A DNA stretch of 15,367 nucleotides, from the NCBI GenBank assembly GCA_021819725.1, contig JAKAQR010000051.1, positions 1-15,367 on the forward strand, in the 5' to 3' direction. Each line of letters starts with the position of its first letter. Positions within the stretch are counted from its first letter, which is position 1. The notes under the pieces are model-generated. The model did not search any database, was not told the DNA's origin, and saw only the letters and a program-made list of their open reading frames with translations. Of the stretch, positions 6,688 through 15,367 are shown piece by piece. The DNA is from Actinomycetes bacterium (GTDB lineage Bacteria > Actinomycetota > Acidimicrobiia > Acidimicrobiales > Acidimicrobiaceae). The position numbers and the translations under genes are program-made.

Positions 6688-6688
<1 letters not shown>
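6296..6688 (-). CDS. atpC: F1Fo ATP synthase epsilon subunit
   Basis: A 130-residue epsilon subunit of the F1 central stalk, which couples rotation and inhibits ATP hydrolysis. The N-terminal beta-sandwich (1-85) includes LAHHAPFVGEVDI (37-49), matching the family's GHAP motif, and IDGGLVRAGGNRVVVLAND (66-84). A charged helical hairpin follows (90-130). The GTG start shares one base with the atpD stop (TAGTG), and AAGGAG lies 12 nt upstream inside atpD. It ends directly against the next gene's GTG. Confidence 0.95.
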
Positions 6689-9029
<2,341 letters not shown>

Positions 9030-9035
9030 GAGAAC

Positions 9036-10562
9036 TTACGCCTTTGCCAGGGTAGCGAACCCACCTGCGAACGTTGTGATGGCAGCGGTCAACGCCTCTT
9101 TGTCGGGCATCTTCCCGTTCTTGGTGATCTCCTCGATCAGCTCAGGATGCCGCGCCTTCAAGAAGGCGATCATCTCCGAGAGAAACTTTCTCACGTCGCT
9201 CACAGCAAGCCCATCGAGGAGGCCAGTCGTGCCCGCAAAAATACTCACAACCTGATCAGCTACCGATAGTGGCGCACCCTGATCCTGCTTGAGCAGCTCG
9301 GTGAGACGGTAGCCTCGATCCAACTGCGCCTGTGCATACTTGTCGAGCTCGGACCCAAAGGTTGCGAACGCCTCGAGCTCACGAAACTGAGCAAGATCGA
9401 GTCGCAGACTCCCCGAAACCTCTTTCATAGCCTTCACCTGCGCTGCACCACCGACTCGTGAGACCGACGTACCCACGTTGATCGCGGGTCGAATGCCCGA
9501 GTTGAACAGATCAGAGTCGAGAAACACCTGTCCATCAGTGATGGAGATAACGTTGGTTGGAATATAAGCCGATATATCCCCGGCCTTGGTTTCGATGATT
9601 GGCAGCGCCGTCAACGATCCACCACCGAGTTCGTCACTCAGCTTGGCGGCTCGCTCGAGGAGTCGAGAGTGTAGATAGAAAATATCACCGGGGTAGGCTT
9701 CGCGCCCCGGGGGGCGTCGCAGCAACAAGGACAGCTGGCGATACGCGTCCGCCTGCTTGGACAGATCGTCGTAGACAATGAGTGCATGCTCGCCGTTTTC
9801 CATCCAGTGTTGTCCCATAGCACACCCGGAATAAGGGGCTAAATACTTGAATGGCGCCGCCTCAGAAGCTGCCGCCGCCACAATCACCGTATACTCGAGG
9901 GCCCCATGCTCACGTAGCGTGTCGACTACGGCAGCTATAGAGGTGCCCTTCTGCCCAATCGCAACGTAGATGCACTTTACACCCTGACCTCGTTGGTTGA
10001 TGATCGTGTCGAGCGCGACGGTCGTCTTGCCTGTCTTGCGGTCGCCAATGATCAGCTCTCGCTGACCACGGCCAATCGGGGTCATCGCATCAATTGCTTT
10101 GATACCAGTCTGGAGCGGCTCGCCAACCGGCTTACGTTGCACGATACCCGGAGCCTGCACCTCAAGGCGCCGTTGAATCGTCGATTCGATCGGTCCTAGT
10201 CCGTCGATCGGGCGCCCCAGCGGGTCGACCACCCTCCCAAGCAATCCATCGCCGACGGGAACCGACAGGATCTCTCCAGTGGACTTCACGAGCTGTCCCT
10301 CGGAGATGCCGGCCTCATCGCCTAGAACCACGACACCGATGGTATCCTCCTCCAGGTTCAGTGCAAGGCCTACCGTCCCGTTCGCAAAACGGAGGACCTC
10401 ATTGACCGCGACTGAGGGCAATCCCGAGACTGAGGCGATACCATCTCCGAACTCCAGGACTCTCCCTACCTCCTCTCCCGAGGTGGTAGTTGCGTACTCC
10501 TGTAACCGTCGCTGGATCACACCGGCAATCTCTGACTTATCAATCTTTAACTCAACCGCCAT
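9036..10562 (-). CDS. atpA: F1Fo ATP synthase alpha subunit
   Basis: The 508-residue regulatory, nucleotide-binding alpha subunit. Walker A is GDRKTGKT (173-180); Lys at the fourth place replaces the more common Gln. The arginine finger lies in [19 protein letters not shown]. The N-terminal [16 protein letters not shown] (33-48) and [12 protein letters not shown] are typical. The ATG at 10562 has a strong AAGGAGAG 4 nt upstream and lies 12 nt after the atpH stop. Confidence 0.98.
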   Translation of the reverse strand: MAVELKIDKSEIAGVIQRRLQEYATTTSGEEVGRVLEFGDGIASVSGLPSVAVNEVLRFANGTVGLALNLEEDTIGVVVLGDEAGISEGQLVKSTGEILSVPVGDGLLGRVVDPLGRPIDGLGPIESTIQRRLEVQAPGIVQRKPVGEPLQTGIKAIDAMTPIGRGQRELIIGDRKTGKTTVALDTIINQRGQGVKCIYVAIGQKGTSIAAVVDTLREHGALEYTVIVAAAASEAAPFKYLAPYSGCAMGQHWMENGEHALIVYDDLSKQADAYRQLSLLLRRPPGREAYPGDIFYLHSRLLERAAKLSDELGGGSLTALPIIETKAGDISAYIPTNVISITDGQVFLDSDLFNSGIRPAINVGTSVSRVGGAAQVKAMKEVSGSLRLDLAQFRELEAFATFGSELDKYAQAQLDRGYRLTELLKQDQGAPLSVADQVVSIFAGTTGLLDGLAVSDVRKFLSEMIAFLKARHPELIEEITKNGKMPDKEALTAAITTFAGGFATLAKA

Positions 10563-10574
10563 CGTCTCTCCTTG

Positions 10575-11441
10575 TTAACGCCCGGCAAGTAGCTGCTGGG
10601 CCCTCTGTAGTTCACGAGCTACGCTCACGTCGTACACACGATCGCCAACGACCGCCACCATTCCACCAATCAGAGATGCGTCAACTCGCCACTCGACAAC
10701 AAGTTCGTGACCCGCGCGGTGCTCCAGTGATGACGCTATGCGAGAACGATAGACTTCGTTCACTTCACGCGCGAGCGTGACCCGCGCTACCTGACTCTCT
10801 AACAGTGCCGCACAATCAGTGATGACCTTCTCTAACGCCTCTTCGAGCGATCGGGGGTTGGTGGTCGCCACCAGTGCCCGAACGACGAGCAGGGCACTCG
10901 ACGAAATCCGGTCCTGGAAGAGGTCCTCCACAATATGTATTCGCTGCTCTGCATTGCCATCCAGCCCCGACAGGACCCGACGCAATCCAAGCTCCTCCCC
11001 CAAGAGCTGGTTGACACCAACAAGCTCATCCAGTAGTGTCATGCGTTGCTCGCGATCCAAATCTTGCATGATCGCTCGTGCATATCCGCGTGCTCGCCCG
11101 GACGTTGCAATCTCGATACCATCCGAGAATACGTAGGTACTCCCAAGAACCTGGTCGAGCTGGTGTAACACCTCAGGGATATCACCTGCGTACTCGGAGT
11201 CGATCACAAAGCCGACCAGCGCCAGTATCCGCCTGTCAATCCGGCCGGCCAGGATCTCATCCAAGATAGAACGGCGAACGTCAGACCGAAGTCCACGATC
11301 AACAAGAAGGTCGACAAGTTCAATAGAGTCCGCCACCAGATCGGCGACGGCGACTAACTCGTCTCGGCCCCTTGCCAACGCACCACTGCCGCGCAACAGA
11401 TCGCGAGTCGCAATAGCGAAGCCTCGGGTTCGCTCTCTCAT
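10575..11441 (-). CDS. atpH: F1Fo ATP synthase delta subunit (long actinobacterial form)
   Basis: A 288-residue delta subunit, the peripheral-stalk cap on F1. It is about 100 residues longer than the usual 180. The extra length looks like a second copy of the helical N-terminal (OSCP) domain: residues 1-105 and 110-215 share the pattern leading to an L-x-R-R/V-x-S/L segment and 'I(L/V)..(I/L)..I..' helices. The C-terminal beta part (215-288) ends in DASLIGGMVAVVGDRVYDVSV, the conserved delta ending. Streptomyces delta (about 271 residues) has the same build; mycobacteria go further with a b-delta fusion. The ATG at 11441 has GGAG 5 nt upstream and lies 2 nt after the atpF stop. Confidence 0.93.
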   Translation of the reverse strand: MRERTRGFAIATRDLLRGSGALARGRDELVAVADLVADSIELVDLLVDRGLRSDVRRSILDEILAGRIDRRILALVGFVIDSEYAGDIPEVLHQLDQVLGSTYVFSDGIEIATSGRARGYARAIMQDLDREQRMTLLDELVGVNQLLGEELGLRRVLSGLDGNAEQRIHIVEDLFQDRISSSALLVVRALVATTNPRSLEEALEKVITDCAALLESQVARVTLAREVNEVYRSRIASSLEHRAGHELVVEWRVDASLIGGMVAVVGDRVYDVSVARELQRAQQLLAGR

Positions 11442-11443
11442 GG

Positions 11444-11962
11444 CTACTCCGAATCCGCCTCCGCGAGGAACGACTCCACCAGCGGATCCACCTCGCTCGA
11501 TGCAAGTTCATGTGCAAGAATACGAGTAGAGAGCTCGATTGCCATGCCCGCCAATTCGCTGCGAAGCTCGAGGATCAACCGCGAGCGCTCGGCCGCCACC
11601 TGAAGTTGCGCCTGCTCACGAACCATCTGAGCCTCGCGCTGAGCCTCCTGAATCGCCTCCTGACGCAATGCCTCCCCGGTTGCCCGAGCATCCTCGATGA
11701 TTCGTTGACCCTCCTCACGCGCCCTGCCAAGTTCGACTCGACGCTCCTCCAAGAGGCGCTCAGCATCACGGCGTGCCGACTCAGCTGCCTCAAGATCGTC
11801 GCGTATCTTATCGGTCCGTTTTGCCATCATGCCGGCCACAGGAGGGAAGGCATACTTCACCAACAGTACCAACAAGATGGCAAAGGAGATGACCGACCAG
11901 ATTATCTCGCCGGTCGACGGGAGGATCGGGTTCGGCGACTGAGTTACTACTCCGAAAACCAC
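11444..11962 (-). CDS. atpF: F1Fo ATP synthase b subunit
   Basis: The 172-residue b subunit of the peripheral stalk. One N-terminal membrane helix (about 19-38, IIWSVISFAILLVLLVKYAF) is followed by a long charged coiled coil (about 48-150: alternating Glu/Arg/Ala, as in RRDAERLLEERRVELGRAREE). The start is a GTG at 11962 with AAGGAA overlapping the atpE stop, 8 nt upstream. The separate atpF and atpH genes exclude the mycobacterial b-delta fusion. Confidence 0.95.
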   Translation of the reverse strand: MVFGVVTQSPNPILPSTGEIIWSVISFAILLVLLVKYAFPPVAGMMAKRTDKIRDDLEAAESARRDAERLLEERRVELGRAREEGQRIIEDARATGEALRQEAIQEAQREAQMVREQAQLQVAAERSRLILELRSELAGMAIELSTRILAHELASSEVDPLVESFLAEADSE

Positions 11963-11973
11963 TGGGCGATTCC

Positions 11974-12270
<297 letters not shown>

Positions 12271-12298
12271 TCATACAACTGCTACCAACGCTTCTACG

Positions 12299-12310
12299 GG
12301 CATTCATGCC
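12299..12310. promoter_or_regulatory. Short inverted repeat in the atpB-atpE spacer
   Basis: GGCATTCATGCC has perfect 5-bp arms within the 84-nt spacer, the only sizeable gap in the atp cluster. In other bacteria this spacer holds translation-enhancing or mRNA-processing signals that raise c-subunit output; a similar role here is inference. Confidence 0.3.
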
Positions 12311-12333
12311 AATGTTGAACCCGGACAAACTCC

Positions 12334-13104
12334 TTAGTGCCCACCTCCCAAAGATTCGCCTAAGTAGACGGCGGTCAAGATGGTGAATATGAAAGCCTGG
12401 AGAAACCCTACAAAAATCTCGTAGCCGGTCAACACCACCAGGGTAGCGGCGGGCAACGGCAATACGATCAACCCAATGCTGCGCACGAACAACGCCTCCG
12501 AGATGACTGCGAACGTCACTAACAGTAGATGACCTGCCAACATATTGCCAAAGAGACGAACGGCGAGAGCAAAAGGTCGGACAATAAAAGTTGAGAGTAG
12601 TTCGATCGGGACCAGGAGAATGAGGAGTGCTACCGGGACACCGCTAGGCACAAGCGCCGACTTGAAGTAGCGGCCAAAACCCTGTTTCTTGATACCGACC
12701 ACAATGAAAGTGACATAGACGATCAGTGCGAGAGGGATCGTCACGCTCGTTCTTGCCGTAGCGGGCATCTGAATAAAGGGGATAACCTCGAACAGGTTAT
12801 TGAAGAGGATGAAAAAGAACAGCCCAGTCAGCCAGGGAACCCAAGCGAGCCCCTCTTGGCCCATCACGTCGATCACCACTGAATTGGTGATGAAGTCCAC
12901 TGCTGACTCCATGATGTTCTGGATACCACGAGGAACGAGCTGCTGACGCCGACCGGCCACGAAGAACAGCACGAGGGTGATCGCGGCAGAAAGCAAGGTC
13001 AACACGGCAATCTTGTTGAACATGAACGCCGTGGAACCAAAGGCGATCGGTTTCCAGTTCAAAAGCTCCGCGATCGGAGGAAAGTTGATACCTGCGAAAA
13101 TCAT
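12334..13104 (-). CDS. atpB: F1Fo ATP synthase a subunit
   Basis: The 256-residue a subunit that forms the proton half-channels against the c ring. The essential arginine is R183 in RPFALAVRLFGNMLAGHLLL (176-195), and GYEIFVGFLQAFIFTILTAVYL (227-248) is the conserved final helix with E229 and Q235. Five or more membrane helices are visible. I chose the ATG at 13104 because it overlaps the atpI stop as ATGA and has GGAGA 8 nt upstream; a GTG at 13119 would add five residues but has no ribosome site. Confidence 0.96.
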   Translation of the reverse strand: MIFAGINFPPIAELLNWKPIAFGSTAFMFNKIAVLTLLSAAITLVLFFVAGRRQQLVPRGIQNIMESAVDFITNSVVIDVMGQEGLAWVPWLTGLFFFILFNNLFEVIPFIQMPATARTSVTIPLALIVYVTFIVVGIKKQGFGRYFKSALVPSGVPVALLILLVPIELLSTFIVRPFALAVRLFGNMLAGHLLLVTFAVISEALFVRSIGLIVLPLPAATLVVLTGYEIFVGFLQAFIFTILTAVYLGESLGGGH

Positions 13105-13523
13105 GGAACAAGTCTCCACGGAGCCAGTCCGTTATCGCCAAGACGACCCGATACGCGGCGTGCCTCAATGACTACCGCCGCTAGGTGACCCAAAATGACA
13201 ACGAGCCCGAAAACGACAAGGTTCATCCAATGAGCATGCGCAACCGGTATGACCGCTGCGGTGAGTACCCCGAGCCCGACCAGCAGGGAGATGAAGGCGG
13301 CAGCCATCAACCCGGTCATGCCAAATTTAGCCCCCTCCCGAAAGAACAGCGCCATGATCACGAAGTTGGCGGCAACCAGACCAAGGCCATAGAGCGAAGA
13401 CCAGAGTCCACGATCGCCAGCAAGTGCCCAGGAGATCGCGACCGCGACCGGAGCAACGATCAGTAACCGAACAAGAAACCCTTTGGCGATGCTCACCTCG
13501 GGTTGAGTCGACGCACTCGACAC
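13101..13523 (-). CDS. atpI: ATP synthase subunit I-like membrane protein
   Basis: A 140-residue protein with four predicted membrane helices (about 16-34, 43-61, 70-95 and 99-120). Small four-helix proteins at this position are AtpI, a non-essential helper of c-ring assembly. The start is a GTG at 13523 with a strong AGGAGGAGA about 8 nt upstream, lying in the end of atpZ. It begins 1 nt after the atpZ stop and overlaps atpB by ATGA, so all three are coupled. Similarity is mainly in topology and position, as AtpI sequences diverge widely. Confidence 0.78.
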   Translation of the reverse strand: MSSASTQPEVSIAKGFLVRLLIVAPVAVAISWALAGDRGLWSSLYGLGLVAANFVIMALFFREGAKFGMTGLMAAAFISLLVGLGVLTAAVIPVAHAHWMNLVVFGLVVILGHLAAVVIEARRVSGRLGDNGLAPWRLVP

Positions 13524-13524
13524 C

Positions 13525-13866
13525 CTAGTGTCTCCTCCTCAGCCAGGCATCAGCCTGACGTACCTCGTCAGAAAGCTCAAGATCCGACTCCAGCAGGTGC
13601 GAAACCCCACCGCGCTCCGGATGACGTGCCTTCACGGGGACTGGCGCGCTATCGAGCTCGGCCTTGGACCGGTAGTACATCGACAGAATGGAGCCAACGA
13701 CTCCGAACACCGCGATCCCCACACCCCAAGCCCAGGAGTGCACCCACTGACCAACGACAACCGCGATGACCAACGAGAGGACCATGGTCCCAAAGGACTC
13801 GATCATTTTGGCGATCGCTTCACTAAAACTCGCTACCATACCCCGGGCAACTGACCGGCTCTCCAC
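13525..13866 (-). CDS. atpZ: AtpZ-like two-helix membrane protein
   Basis: A protein of 113 residues from the GTG at 13866. A glycine-rich pair of membrane helices (about 26-42 and 46-65: GTMVLSLVIAVVVGQWV, then WGVGIAVFGVVGSILSMYYRS) matches the AtpZ fold found ahead of atpI in many atp operons; proposed roles are Mg2+/Ca2+ transport or assembly help. The C-terminal tail is soluble and charged. Start choice: the frame is open from a TTG at 13887, but the predicted transcription start falls there. The GTG at 13866 has AAGAGGG 5 nt upstream. An ATG at 13839 is also possible. First gene of the cluster. Confidence 0.68.
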   Translation of the reverse strand: MESRSVARGMVASFSEAIAKMIESFGTMVLSLVIAVVVGQWVHSWAWGVGIAVFGVVGSILSMYYRSKAELDSAPVPVKARHPERGGVSHLLESDLELSDEVRQADAWLRRRH

Positions 13867-13891
13867 GATAACCCTCTTCCGAACCAAACCT

Positions 13892-13921
13892 AGACTACTT
13901 TACCAGCTAACCGCCGCCCAA
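13892..13921 (-). promoter_or_regulatory. Promoter of the atp gene cluster
   Basis: On the minus strand, TTGGGC (13921-13916) and TAGTCT (13897-13892) are separated by 18 bp. The predicted start near 13885 leaves about 20 nt of leader carrying the AAGAGGG ribosome site for the GTG at 13866. No second strong promoter was seen inside the cluster. Confidence 0.5.
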
Positions 13922-14208
13922 CTGCCATCCTGAAACGAACGAAGGAAACTCACTGCAATTACCACGGGCCATCCTCATCAACGGTGTCACTACGAGCTTG
14001 CGGCGCTGCACACTTGTCCGCTGCACAACGGGGTCCAACCACCATGCGCGCTCGCATGCGACGACCCAGCCGAGGCTGTTTGCCATTCGCCAGACCTATG
14101 TAACCGCCGTTAGCGCCCACTACTCCGAGGATCGCCTACCTGCGCCAGTGGTGAACTCGCCGCTCAAATCAGTGCTAGCTGAAGCTGTCCTGTGGCACGA
14201 AGTTAGCG
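13922..14208. other. Non-coding spacer between the wecA-like gene and the atp promoter
   Basis: About 290 bp with no convincing gene. It holds a perfect 10-bp palindrome TCGCATGCGA (14052-14061) and a direct repeat GCTGCAC (two copies 8 bp apart, near 14005-14026). A clear terminator for the upstream minus-strand gene was not found. Two short open frames (79 codons on plus, 59 on minus) have no ribosome site and no recognisable similarity. Confidence 0.5.
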
Positions 14209-15345
14209 TCATCGCACCTCTTTATTCCGACGAATGACCTGCATTGCTCGCCCACTCCGTGAGTGCGTTCCTCGAAGGTCCGGATGGAACAAGGTATACA
14301 GCAGGACGCCTACCGCGGCAACGGCGATCGGGAGCTCGAACCCAAGCCCCCCAACGTAGGTAGGCAGGAGCGCAAACGCTGAGAGGATCGCGGTCCAGGC
14401 CCAAAGAATGGCCACTGCCCGTCTCGGACCATGTCCCATCTCCATCAGCCGATGATGGAGATGCTTCTTGTCTGGGGTCGCAAAACTCACGCGGTGCGCG
14501 GTTCTCCGGAGCACCGAGAACACCAGATCCGCCATGGGAACGCCTAGAATGACGAATGGAATTACCAATGGAGCAAAAAAGAAGAACGTCTGATCAGAGA
14601 CGTTGGCGGTTCGGCCTCCAACCACGGACGTGCTCGCAGCCAACAACAACCCCAGGAGCATCGCACCGGTGTCACCCATGAAAATCTTTGCGGGGTTCCA
14701 ATTGTGGGGCAAAAACCCGACGCAAACCCCGAGGATCGCAAACGCAATTAACGGACCAATCGACGAACTCGGCAGTTGGCCGAGAGCCTCAAGCCTCAGC
14801 GAGTAGAGGCCAAACGCCAGTGAGGCGATTGCAACGATGCCTGATGCCAGTCCATCGAGGCCGTCGATGAGATTGATGGCGTTCTCCATTGCGATGACCC
14901 AGATTGCCGTCAGTAACGGCGTCAGCGAGTTCGATAGCACAACGATACCTGCGAACGGAACCTTGAACCAGAACATGGTCACGCCGAAGATCCACAGCAA
15001 CGAAGCCGACAACACCTGTCCGGCGACTTTGGCGGGAGCCGAGAGATTCCATACGTCGTCGATCACGCCGATACCGGTGATCGCTATCGCCGCTAAGACA
15101 ACCCCGGCGGGTTCAGACGAGTCAACAAATACTGGCCGAAACGCGTGCAGCATACTGCCTACGGCCATGGCAGCGCCAAAACCCACCAACATGCCGATAC
15201 CACCCAGGGTTGGTGTCGGTTTGAGATGGGCCATACGGCCCCCAGGCGGAACCACCTGATTAGTCCGAAAGGCGATCCTGCGAACGACCGGTACCACGAG
15301 GTACGTCGCCATAGCGGCGACCAGTGTCACCAGAACGTATTGCAC
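14209..15345 (-). CDS. wecA: Polyprenyl-phosphate N-acetylhexosamine-1-phosphate transferase (WecA/TagO type)
   Basis: A polytopic membrane enzyme of the MraY/WecA family; it moves a sugar-1-phosphate (usually GlcNAc-1-P) from UDP-sugar to polyprenyl phosphate, starting envelope polymers such as arabinogalactan linker, teichoic acid or O-polysaccharide. 378 residues from the GTG at 15345. Motifs in order: GGRMAHLKPTPTLGGIG (35-51), VIDDVWNL (94-101, the Asp pair), NAINLIDGLDGLASG (155-169), FLPHNWNPAKIFMGDTGAM (211-229) and DKKHLHHRL (292-300). About ten hydrophobic helices. HLHHR and NxIDGLDGL place it in the WecA rather than the MraY branch. Mycobacteria also have wecA just before atpI-atpB. 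The frame stays open to the window edge, so an upstream start is possible. A wecA-type enzyme is clear; the exact sugar is not. Confidence 0.88.
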   Translation of the reverse strand: MQYVLVTLVAAMATYLVVPVVRRIAFRTNQVVPPGGRMAHLKPTPTLGGIGMLVGFGAAMAVGSMLHAFRPVFVDSSEPAGVVLAAIAITGIGVIDDVWNLSAPAKVAGQVLSASLLWIFGVTMFWFKVPFAGIVVLSNSLTPLLTAIWVIAMENAINLIDGLDGLASGIVAIASLAFGLYSLRLEALGQLPSSSIGPLIAFAILGVCVGFLPHNWNPAKIFMGDTGAMLLGLLLAASTSVVGGRTANVSDQTFFFFAPLVIPFVILGVPMADLVFSVLRRTAHRVSFATPDKKHLHHRLMEMGHGPRRAVAILWAWTAILSAFALLPTYVGGLGFELPIAVAAVGVLLYTLFHPDLRGTHSRSGRAMQVIRRNKEVR

Positions 15346-15367
15346 ACTACCGCTCTGACGGTGGGGG

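Noticed and set aside
13907..14086. 59-codon minus-strand frame upstream of atpZ
   Set aside because: No ribosome site, unusual composition, runs into the atp -35 region, no similarity recognised.
13998..14237. 79-codon plus-strand frame between the atp cluster and the wecA-like gene
   Set aside because: No ribosome site or promoter, overlaps the end of the wecA-like gene antisense, no recognisable domain.

Overview
The window (about 58% G+C by eye) carries ordinary, densely packed chromosomal genes of a high-GC Gram-positive type. Several signs point to Actinobacteria: the order wecA-like gene, atpZ/atpI, then atpBEFHAGDC; an ATP synthase delta subunit with a doubled N-terminal domain; a class II (GlpX) fructose-bisphosphatase; LexA-box control of a small LysM membrane protein; and several genes that seem to be transcribed leaderless. 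The acidophilic Acidimicrobiia are a reasonable guess, but that is inference and not read directly.

Layout, left to right. (1) Bases 48-995 (+): a PIG3-type NAD(P)H:quinone oxidoreductase. (2) Bases 996-1481: about 490 bp with no credible gene, holding a pair of TGTCCCA-type direct repeats. (3) A divergent pair: a small membrane-anchored LysM protein (-) with a perfect CGAAC-N4-GTTCG SOS box at its start, and a TetR-family regulator (+) with a leaderless promoter and a 14-bp palindrome. (4) Bases 2602-4275 (-): the large (catalytic) subunit of a methylmalonyl-CoA mutase-type enzyme without a B12 domain, divergent from glpX (4359-5345, +); both appear leaderless. (5) Bases 5303-13866 (-): a ten-gene ATP synthase cluster (atpZ, I, B, E, F, H, A, G, D, C) followed without any gap by an eleventh gene coding for a 2H-phosphoesterase (LigT-like) domain fused to a probable GNAT-like domain. 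(6) Bases 14209-15345 (-): a WecA/TagO-type polyprenyl-phosphate sugar-1-phosphate transferase that reaches close to the window edge.

The atp genes are tightly coupled. There is an ATGA overlap at atpI/atpB, a one-base overlap at atpD/atpC, gaps of 1-12 nt elsewhere, and one larger 84-nt space before atpE. One promoter upstream of atpZ (TTGGGC-18-TAGTCT) probably drives the cluster. It has the same architecture as the mutase promoter (TTGGCG-18-TAGACT). Together the genes cover proton-driven ATP synthesis, gluconeogenesis (GlpX), propionate or branched-chain acyl-CoA metabolism (mutase), envelope polymer initiation (WecA-like) and DNA-damage control of division (LysM protein).

The most interesting points are the SOS-box/LysM gene separated from lexA, the RNA-ligase-like/GNAT fusion translationally coupled to atpC, the glpX 3' hairpins lying inside the convergent gene's C-terminal codons, and the repeat-bearing gene desert near 1.2 kb. 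I see no CRISPR array, tRNA, rRNA or intact mobile element.
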